Shown piece after piece: positions 57,909 to 64,000 of a stretch of DNA of 64,000 nucleotides. Both the position numbers and the translations under genes were made by a program. Source of the stretch: a virus. How positions within the stretch are numbered: the stretch's first letter is position 1; the number at the start of each line of letters is the position of its first letter. The notes under the pieces were generated by a model. The model was not told the origin of the DNA. It ran no database searches and saw only the letters and a list, made by a program, of their open reading frames with translations. The DNA is taken from the IMG/VR virus record IMGVR_UViG_3300044957_000713, positions 24,193 to 88,192 of that record; one strand, written 5' to 3'.

Positions 57909-59293
57909 TGCAACAGTTTTTTTATGATGAGCAGATAAGACGTTTCCTGCTTCAGTTTACTAGAATATTTTCAAACTTTCAGGTAGAGTATGGACGTAAT
58001 GATCAAGGAGTAAAAGGTTTGTTGCGTGTGCCTATTCGCTATGGTGATGCCAGTCGTCAGGCACAGACTGTGTTGCAGAACAACTCAGCCAACACATTGC
58101 CATCAACACCGTTGATGACTTTTTATATCACTGAACTACAATATGCTAGAGATCGAGTGCAAGAGCCTTACTTTGTTGACAAAACCAATGTGCGCCAACG
58201 CTATTGGGACACAGACACACAAACCTACGAAACCACTCAGGGCAACGCTTTTACTATAGAACGCTTGATGCCTGTGCCTTTCAATCTTGGTATCAAACTA
58301 GATATATGGACTTCAAACACCAATCAGAAGTTCCAGATCTTGGAACAGATTGTTACCTTGTTTAATCCTGCGCTGGAAATACAAAGCACAGACAACTATC
58401 TAGATTGGACTAGCTTGAGTGTGTGCGAGTTAGAAGCAGTGACCTGGTCATCGCGCACCATTCCACAGGGCACTGAAGACCCCATTGACATAGCGTCATT
58501 GCAGTTTACTCTGCCAATATGGATATCACCACCTGCTAAAGTCAAAAAACTGGGCGTGGTGCAAAAGATCATTGCCAGTATGTATGACTCAGCTGGTGAT
58601 CTCACTGAAGCAGTGTATGGAGACCTGTTGTTGGGTACCAGACAAAAGTTTACTCCTTACAACTATCAAGTGTTGCTTATAGGCAATCAACTGCAGGTGC
58701 TGGAGCCATCAGCTGTGGTACCAGGCAAGGGCACTATCAACCCTGATACTTCTCCACCCAGCAACGTGATGTGGCATACAGTGGTCAACATGTTTGGTGA
58801 TTTGCAGAACGGCATCAGCCAGATCAGACTTGACAATCCCTATGATGATACTGTAATAGTAGGTACAGTGGCCTATCATCCCGCAGACGACAGATTCTTG
58901 CTGTTCACTGTGGACGAAGATACCATACCTCAAAACACACTGATGCCTGTGAATGCTATCGTAGATCCCCAACGCAACGGTCCTGATTCAGGACTACCTG
59001 CTGCCGCGGCAGGACAACGATATCTATTAGTTGGCGACATAGGTACACCTGACTACACAGCCGTTGCTCCTGCCTGGACTGGTATCAACGGAGAAGTGCT
59101 GTATGCTACTACCAATGACATCATCGAATACGACGGCGAAAAATGGAACATTGTATTTTTGCATACCAATCTCAGCGATGTGCAGTATGTGACCAATCTG
59201 ACCACTGGTATACAGTATCGTTGGGCTGATGGCGTGTGGCTCAAGAGCTATGAAGGTTTGTATCCCGAAGGCGAGTGGAGTTTGGTTCTATGA
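57908..59293 (+). CDS. gp15: tail completion/sheath stabiliser (T4 gp15)
   Basis: A 461-aa protein (T4 gp15: 272 aa). FFYDEQIRRFLLQFTRIFSNFQVEYG then LLRVPIRYGDASR match the gp15 N-terminus, and FNLGIKLDIWTSNTNQKFQILEQIV matches the middle. The C-terminal extension (about 240-461) ends with GEVLYATTNDIIEYDGEKW, a beta module seen in phage structural proteins. It caps the tail at the head-proximal end. The ATG overlaps the gp14 stop. Confidence 0.88.
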   Translation: MQQFFYDEQIRRFLLQFTRIFSNFQVEYGRNDQGVKGLLRVPIRYGDASRQAQTVLQNNSANTLPSTPLMTFYITELQYARDRVQEPYFVDKTNVRQRYWDTDTQTYETTQGNAFTIERLMPVPFNLGIKLDIWTSNTNQKFQILEQIVTLFNPALEIQSTDNYLDWTSLSVCELEAVTWSSRTIPQGTEDPIDIASLQFTLPIWISPPAKVKKLGVVQKIIASMYDSAGDLTEAVYGDLLLGTRQKFTPYNYQVLLIGNQLQVLEPSAVVPGKGTINPDTSPPSNVMWHTVVNMFGDLQNGISQIRLDNPYDDTVIVGTVAYHPADDRFLLFTVDEDTIPQNTLMPVNAIVDPQRNGPDSGLPAAAAGQRYLLVGDIGTPDYTAVAPAWTGINGEVLYATTNDIIEYDGEKWNIVFLHTNLSDVQYVTNLTTGIQYRWADGVWLKSYEGLYPEGEWSLVL

Positions 59294-59715
59294 ATGCAGT
59301 GGGTGTATGGTTTTATTCAGTGTCCACTGATCGTTATCTTTATCTATTGCGCAACGATGACAGACATCCTGGCACATGGGGCTTGCCAGGAGGAAAAAGT
59401 CAAAAGTCCGAAACTTTAATGGATACCATACGCAGAGAGTGTATAGAAGAACTGGGCTTTTGGCCCAAAGAAATCAAACTTGTACCTATTGAAAAGTTTA
59501 CCAGCCCTGACGGTAACTTCTATTATCACACGTTTTTGTGCAGTGTGGCTGGAGAGTTTACACCTATCTTAAATGACGAGCACCATGGCTGGGCGTGGAT
59601 TGATTCGAACGCTTGGCCCAAACCTTTGCATCCTGGTCTGTGGTCAACTGTGAACTTTGATGAAATCAAACAAAAAATGTCTACTGTGCAACAACAGTAT
59701 CAGACATCGCAGTGA
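59290..59715 (+). CDS. Nudix hydrolase
   Basis: A 141-aa protein starting MNAVGVWFYS; its ATG overlaps the gp15 stop (ATGA). A full Nudix box GX5EX7REUXEEXGU runs from G35 to F57 (E41, R49, E50, E53, E54). Such enzymes hydrolyse nucleoside diphosphates linked to another group, for example oxidised dNTPs, NAD, Ap4A, RNA caps or nucleotide sugars; T4 carries NudE. The substrate is not indicated. Co-transcription with tail genes is unexpected. Confidence 0.88.
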   Translation: MNAVGVWFYSVSTDRYLYLLRNDDRHPGTWGLPGGKSQKSETLMDTIRRECIEELGFWPKEIKLVPIEKFTSPDGNFYYHTFLCSVAGEFTPILNDEHHGWAWIDSNAWPKPLHPGLWSTVNFDEIKQKMSTVQQQYQTSQ

Positions 59716-60374
59716 AGAATAAACTGTGCGTAATCTATCACTTCTGTATTTTTAAATACACGCCATTCATCATGTGGATAGGCTCCATCTGTGACAAAGT
59801 AGAATTTTGTGTTGGGGTAGGCTTCTAATACCTGTTTGATATCAATGATGTGCTTGTGATCAATGTGATACTCGTTGGTAGTGCCATCAATTCCCAACAA
59901 GAAAATTTCTTTGTGTCCGTCAAAGGCTGCCAAATATGCGGCAGCGGCTGGTGCAGCCAATCTCACGCAATACGGAATCAAATAGAACTCACCAGGCATT
60001 TTTAAGCAGTTTGTGGTCAGTGTATATACCACTGAACGCTCGGCATAACCGGACGATACCAACTCATTCAGCACTGGAATGTCATATTCAATACAGAAAT
60101 CCAAGCGCATCTGCTTCCACAAACCTTCACAGCCATAGGTCTGTAGTTTTTTCTTTCCCAACAGGCCGCCACCGTGATTGGCCACAGCAGTGACTACATC
60201 CTGACGTAGGCTATGACCATTGGCCACAACCACAGCACGCCCAGATATGTGTTGATTGATAATGGGATTAGCAATATATTCTCGTTCGGTGATTTTTTGA
60301 CCGTTTCTGTATGTTACCTTGGTTATAACATACTCTCCATTGTAGTCTGCTCGATACCGTTGTTTGTTTATCAT
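59700..60374 (-). CDS. hypothetical protein, Rossmann-like
   Basis: A 224-aa alpha/beta protein. ISGRAVVVANGHSLRQDVV resembles the opening of MAF_flag10/DUF115-like domains, and HKEIFLLGIDGTTNEYHIDHK adds an Asp/Asn/His-rich segment. These features allow a nucleotide-sugar or pterin-type enzyme, but the match is weak. Its end overlaps the Nudix gene convergently by 16 nt. A TATAAT lies at 60396-60401 without a matching -35. Confidence 0.5.
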   Translation of the reverse strand: MINKQRYRADYNGEYVITKVTYRNGQKITEREYIANPIINQHISGRAVVVANGHSLRQDVVTAVANHGGGLLGKKKLQTYGCEGLWKQMRLDFCIEYDIPVLNELVSSGYAERSVVYTLTTNCLKMPGEFYLIPYCVRLAAPAAAAYLAAFDGHKEIFLLGIDGTTNEYHIDHKHIIDIKQVLEAYPNTKFYFVTDGAYPHDEWRVFKNTEVIDYAQFILHCDV

Positions 60375-60486
60375 AGTCTTCCTGCTACCACTTCTATTAT
60401 ACCCGCTGTTTCGCTGTCATAGCTTTCTAATGCTTTGCCTATGCGCGAGGTCTAGTTAATCCCATTTGTTACTTAAGTCTAACTAA

Positions 60487-60494
60487 TATTTATT
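60487..60494 (-). promoter_or_regulatory. possible late element (AATAAATA)
   Basis: AATAAATA on the minus strand just after the tail-fibre terminator, 112 nt upstream of the start at 60374. The rest of the gap 60375-60486 shows nothing else recognisable. Confidence 0.3.
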
Positions 60495-60495
60495 G

Positions 60496-60524
60496 AAAAA
60501 AATAGGGCCAAGAATAGCCCTATT
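60496..60524 (-). terminator. Rho-independent terminator after the tail-fibre gene
   Basis: On the minus strand: AATAGGGC/GCCCTATT stem with an 8-nt loop and T-run, just after the tail-fibre stop codon. Confidence 0.8.
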
Positions 60525-60544
60525 TTTCTGCGTGAGCACGAGGG

Positions 60545-63500
60545 TTAAACTCGTCCTACAACGACCTCAATCACTCCGTCTTGACCATCAAAGTCTGCTA
60601 AAGCTTTGCCAATGATAGTACCTGCGCGAGCATTATTGTTGGCTCGGGCACGTCCGTCACCGGCAGCAACCATCAAATCACCTTTGCGAATTTGTCCAGT
60701 GACCTTGGTTGGTACACGGCCTTGTAACGCCACAGCAGCAACATAAGCTCCAGTTTGCCCAGAGTTCATTAAGTAGCTAGGGTTGGTAGAAATCACGCCT
60801 GCCACGCTGGTACAATCTGCTTCATTACAGAAAGTAATTTCTTTGGCTCCACCAAAACATACCACAGTGCCGGATTCATAGGCAGCATCTGATTCATAGT
60901 TTTCTGCCAAGTCAGCGTACTGTGCAGATGTAGCTTTGGCAAATATGGTATTGAAGGTATTGATTGATGTACCAATATTGCCCACGCCGTTGGCCTGTCC
61001 GTTTAGTATATCTGCTTTGACTGTCACAGATCCGTTGGCCACTGACACTACATTAGCATTGCCTCCAGCACTGATATTCACTGTTCCAGAGCTCAGTGTC
61101 TGTACATTAGAAGTCCCGTTGGCAATGGCCGTGACGTTGTTGGAGATCAATGTGCCTGGTGTGGTGCCATCTGGACCAAAAAATGCCAATGTATTTCCAG
61201 TGGTATTCTTCAGTACGATGTTACCTAACGTGATTGAGTTACCACCAAAATATCCATCTTTCCAACGCAGACTTGAACTTCCCAGATCGTAGGTCACATT
61301 GGCAGTGGGCAACAGATTACCGGTAGCTTGGATATAATTGTCGCTGTCAGTTACTTCAATCATAGCCGAACCGTTGGCATTGGTAAGAACTCTTACTGTA
61401 GTTGTAGTTGTAATTTCACGAACTTCAATCAAGTCACCTATAGCAGGAGCTTCTGTAAATGTTAATGTTGTACCTTCTATCGCATAGGCTGTAGTAGGAA
61501 CCTGCACAATACCGTTGATAGAAACCAAACAGCTGAGGGTAGTATAGCCCGAGTTGATCGTAAACTCTGTTGTGCTTCCATCACCATTGAATGTCTCACT
61601 TTGAATTAATGTAAAGACAGTATCTGTGGACCTCCACTGGTCACCATTATAGAACTCTAGAGATGATGTTGAGGTATTGAAACGCACCATACCACTAACA
61701 GGTGTGTTCGGACGTTGTGCAGTATTACCAGCTGGTGCTAATATAGAAGTGTTAGAGTTAAATGATACAAGAGCACCTGTGGTTTGAGTTGAACTGCCAA
61801 AACTGATTGTTCCAGTTCCAGCATCAACGTACATTAAGTTAGCAGTGGTATCGCCGTTAACTGCAAAATCAGTATCTGAATTATCGCTGTTAACTGTAAC
61901 ACGACCAGTGACGCTGATAATATTTGACGTTGTTAAATTACCAACATCGACTTGTAATCCTTGTTCAGTTACCTGTGCTATCACATCCGCAGCATCAGTG
62001 CCACCAACCATAAGCTGTATGGTCTTGCCTGCAGTTTCTGGGTTAAGAATCAAATTTCCGCCATGATTATGAACGTATGAATCATTTGGTCCATAGCCTG
62101 CATAGCTTGGGTCATTGAATGTACTGGAGTTGATACCTAAGTTTACATAAAAGTTTGAATCGTCTCCGTTGTCTGCTGTGGCAATATAGTCTGTTGATGC
62201 GGCTGTTCCGTTGTTAATATTTTGAAAGTTAAGTTGGCTGTATGAATTAACGTTACCAGCAAACTGCATGACAACGTTTGATCCCAACTGTGTAAATCCT
62301 TGAATACCTGCAAACGCCGCATTATTACCTGTGATTGTATTACCCAAGAATATAGCAGAGTTCGCATTCACTACACCAGTTGTGGCATTCAAGTTACCTA
62401 GTACATCTACGTTGCCTGTAAAGTTACCAGTTGCGGCTGCTACTTGACTGACGGTGTTTAAGTTTCCACCAGTGATATTGCCAGTGGCAAAAATTTGGCC
62501 CGAAGCGGAAATGTTTGCTAATGTGACGTTGCCTACAAGAGTTGTTGTGCCATTGACTGTTAAGTTACCACCAGTGATATTGCCAATGGCATCGATAGTG
62601 GTTGCAGCCGAAATAGCTGCATTGGATATTAAGTTTCCACCAGTAATATTGCCAGTGGCATTGATAGTGGTTGCAGCCGAAATAGCCGCATTGGATACTA
62701 AGTTTCCACCAGTGATGTCACCAGTGGCAAAGATAGCAGTAGCTGCAGAAATATTAGCGTTGGATACTAAGTTTCCACCAGTGATGTCACCAGTGGCATT
62801 GATAGTGGTTGCAGCCGAAATAGCCGCATCGGATACTAAGTTTCCACCAGTGATGTCACCAACTACTGTCAGTGCATCTGTTGTGGCATTGTAGGTCATA
62901 CCAGCATCGCCAGCAATGAGACCGTTGTCGTTGTACATGACCTGGGTGTTAGATCCAGGTGCTACAAAGTTGCCAGCTATATTTGCAGTAGCTGTTATGT
63001 TGCCTGTTGCAAAAACATTACCTGCTTGCAGTGTTCCAAAGCCGTTGACTGTGATCACATCATTGGCTATGCCAACACTATCTGCAATGATCATGTTACC
63101 GGTTGAGTTGTCAAAACCCACGAATGCGTTGCCTGGACCAGTGGTGAAGTACGTCAATAACGTACCACGGTCTTTACCGTCGTTGCTGACTAGTGCATTA
63201 CCGTTGGCGCCGCCACCTAGTTGGATGATGGGATCTTCAACACGCAAGTCGTCAACGTTGATGTAGGTCAAATTGCCTTGAACTGCTAAGTTGCCGGCAA
63301 TCAAAGCATCACCGTTGATACTTAGGTTCCCGCCTTGAATCAGGCTGTTTGATATGATATTACCGCCAGTGATGTTTCCTGTAGCGGAAACTGTGGTTCC
63401 AAAACTACCAAGTCCTGTGGCAACAACGTTGGTTACGTTAATGTCGCCGCTTACTTGAAGATTGTCAAACACACCATCATTGGCTATGATATTGCCGCCA

Positions 63501-64000
63501 CTAATATTGCCAACAGCGTCAATTCTTCCGTTGGTTGAAATGTTGCCACCAGCTATGTTACCTGTTACATTTAATGCACTGGTTATATTACCACTGAGAC
63601 TAGATGTTCCTGTTACCTCTAGTGTACCAATGTCTGCTTTACCAGCAGTGGTTACGTTACCACCAGTGATATTGCCAGTGGCATTGATAGTGGTTGCAGC
63701 CGAAATAGCCGCATTGGATACTAAGTTTCCACCAGTGATGTCACCAGTGGCAAAGATAGCAGTGGCTGCAGAAATATTAGCGTTGGATACTAAGTTTCCA
63801 CCAGTGATGTCACCAGTGGCAAAAATTTGGCCCGAAGCGGAAATGTTTGCTAATGTGACGTTGCCTACAAGATTTGTTGTGCCATTGACTGTTAAGTTAC
63901 CACCAGTGATATTGCCAATGGCATCGATAGTGGTTGCAGCCGAAATAGCTGCATTGGATATTAAGTTTCCACCAGTAATATTGCCAGTGGCATTGATAGT
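60545..64000 (-). CDS. tail fibre-like structural protein (5' end outside window)
   Basis: At least 1151 codons; the frame stays open to the window edge, with no stop. The N-terminal visible part and the stretch to about 62460 are built of short beta repeats (GNITGGNLxSNAxISAATxI), a left-handed helix-type fibre shaft. A non-repetitive region follows. The C-terminus contains AQYADLAENYESDAAYESG and ends in GQDGVIEVVVGRV, like the autoproteolytic or chaperone-type C-terminal domains of phage fibres. It probably binds the host receptor. The start codon lies beyond 64000. Confidence 0.8.
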   Translation of the reverse strand, partial: TINATGNITGGNLISNAAISAATTIDAIGNITGGNLTVNGTTNLVGNVTLANISASGQIFATGDITGGNLVSNANISAATAIFATGDITGGNLVSNAAISAATTINATGNITGGNVTTAGKADIGTLEVTGTSSLSGNITSALNVTGNIAGGNISTNGRIDAVGNISGGNIIANDGVFDNLQVSGDINVTNVVATGLGSFGTTVSATGNITGGNIISNSLIQGGNLSINGDALIAGNLAVQGNLTYINVDDLRVEDPIIQLGGGANGNALVSNDGKDRGTLLTYFTTGPGNAFVGFDNSTGNMIIADSVGIANDVITVNGFGTLQAGNVFATGNITATANIAGNFVAPGSNTQVMYNDNGLIAGDAGMTYNATTDALTVVGDITGGNLVSDAAISAATTINATGDITGGNLVSNANISAATAIFATGDITGGNLVSNAAISAATTINATGNITGGNLISNAAISAATTIDAIGNITGGNLTVNGTTTLVGNVTLANISASGQIFATGNITGGNLNTVSQVAAATGNFTGNVDVLGNLNATTGVVNANSAIFLGNTITGNNAAFAGIQGFTQLGSNVVMQFAGNVNSYSQLNFQNINNGTAASTDYIATADNGDDSNFYVNLGINSSTFNDPSYAGYGPNDSYVHNHGGNLILNPETAGKTIQLMVGGTDAADVIAQVTEQGLQVDVGNLTTSNIISVTGRVTVNSDNSDTDFAVNGDTTANLMYVDAGTGTISFGSSTQTTGALVSFNSNTSILAPAGNTAQRPNTPVSGMVRFNTSTSSLEFYNGDQWRSTDTVFTLIQSETFNGDGSTTEFTINSGYTTLSCLVSINGIVQVPTTAYAIEGTTLTFTEAPAIGDLIEVREITTTTTVRVLTNANGSAMIEVTDSDNYIQATGNLLPTANVTYDLGSSSLRWKDGYFGGNSITLGNIVLKNTTGNTLAFFGPDGTTPGTLISNNVTAIANGTSNVQTLSSGTVNISAGGNANVVSVANGSVTVKADILNGQANGVGNIGTSINTFNTIFAKATSAQYADLAENYESDAAYESGTVVCFGGAKEITFCNEADCTSVAGVISTNPSYLMNSGQTGAYVAAVALQGRVPTKVTGQIRKGDLMVAAGDGRARANNNARAGTIIGKALADFDGQDGVIEVVVGRV
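62461..62880 (-). repeat. 69-bp coding repeats in the tail-fibre gene
   Basis: At least four consecutive 23-aa units (69 bp) of the form ITGGNLxSNAxISAATxINATG, nearly identical at DNA level. Further copies are at 63658-64000. Confidence 0.85.
63793..64000 (-). repeat. second copy of a 208-bp tail-fibre segment
   Basis: The bases 63793-64000 match 62461-62668 with about four differences, an offset of 1332 bp (444 codons, in frame). The copy probably continues past the window. Such repeats allow in-frame shortening or lengthening of the fibre. Confidence 0.85.

Noticed and set aside
60396-60401. TATAAT as a full sigma-70 promoter for the 224-aa gene
   Set aside because: No acceptable -35 box at 15-19 bp; the match could be chance.
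1-64000. tRNA genes, CRISPR arrays, insertion sequences
   Set aside because: Intergenic gaps are short and show no cloverleaf with a GTTCGA-type arm, no regular spacer array and no transposase or terminal inverted repeats.

Overview
This window is part of the genome of a T4-like myovirus (contractile-tailed Caudoviricetes). The hallmark set is T4-type: replication and recombination (gp41 helicase, gp61 primase, a gp62-like clamp-loader subunit, UvsW, UvsX, UvsY, gp32, a DexA-like exonuclease) and morphogenesis (terminase gp16/gp17, gp4 head completion, gp18 sheath, gp19 tube, a gp48/54-like tube initiator, gp13/gp14/gp15 neck and tail completion). Several small genes resemble those of marine and freshwater T4-like phages rather than enterobacterial ones. 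The phage IscU is close to proteobacterial IscU of the Isc system, so I infer a beta- or gammaproteobacterial host. No tRNA gene, CRISPR array or insertion sequence was seen. Function calls rest on reading motifs and overall resemblance; no database search was run.

Layout. 0-4.2 kb: a TEKT-motif glycosyltransferase-like gene, iscU and small, probably virion-associated genes. 4.2-7.5 kb: a monocistronic late gene and a nucleotidyltransferase/ligase-like fusion. 7.5-14.5 kb: a coupled operon with a radical SAM enzyme, gp41, gp61 and four SGNH-hydrolase paralogues, headed by a structural protein. 14.5-22.6 kb: UvsW, a methyltransferase, a gp62-like protein, an amidinotransferase, a zinc-finger protein, a very small DnaE-like palm protein, and an AAA+ ATPase behind three tandem sigma-70-type promoters. 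22.6-31 kb: a glycan-modification island (glycosyltransferases, FkbM and other methyltransferases, a cytidylyltransferase-cupin fusion). 31-37 kb: UvsY, a second radical SAM enzyme, UvsX, gp32 and a convergent pair of 2OG-oxygenase-fold genes. 37-47 kb: gp17, an HNH protein, a secreted nuclease and a block of proteins with T4-like capsid-targeting N-termini. 47-60 kb: tail and neck genes, a decayed dNMP kinase and a Nudix hydrolase. 60.5-64 kb: a repetitive tail-fibre gene that runs off the window.

Most genes lie on the minus strand, coupled by ATGA, TAATG or GTGA overlaps. Two promoter classes can be read. Six sigma-70-like promoters have TTGAC(A/C/T), a 17-bp spacer and TAnAAT, often preceded by TGC; they precede iscU, the AAA+ ATPase, the DexA-like gene and a 391-aa protein. 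T4 late-type elements (TATAAATA and variants NTAAATA) precede virion genes. In nine cases the late element sits only 4-8 nt before an ATG with no Shine-Dalgarno sequence, which predicts leaderless late mRNAs. One is an 18-bp palindrome between two divergent genes.

The most unusual points are: (i) proteins with N-termini matching T4 internal-protein capsid-targeting/prohead-protease sites, possibly including a nucleotidyltransferase-ligase fusion; (ii) a 191-aa DnaE-like protein that keeps the three palm aspartates; (iii) four SGNH hydrolases threaded through the replication operon; (iv) a phage IscU together with two radical SAM enzymes; (v) the leaderless late-promoter pattern.
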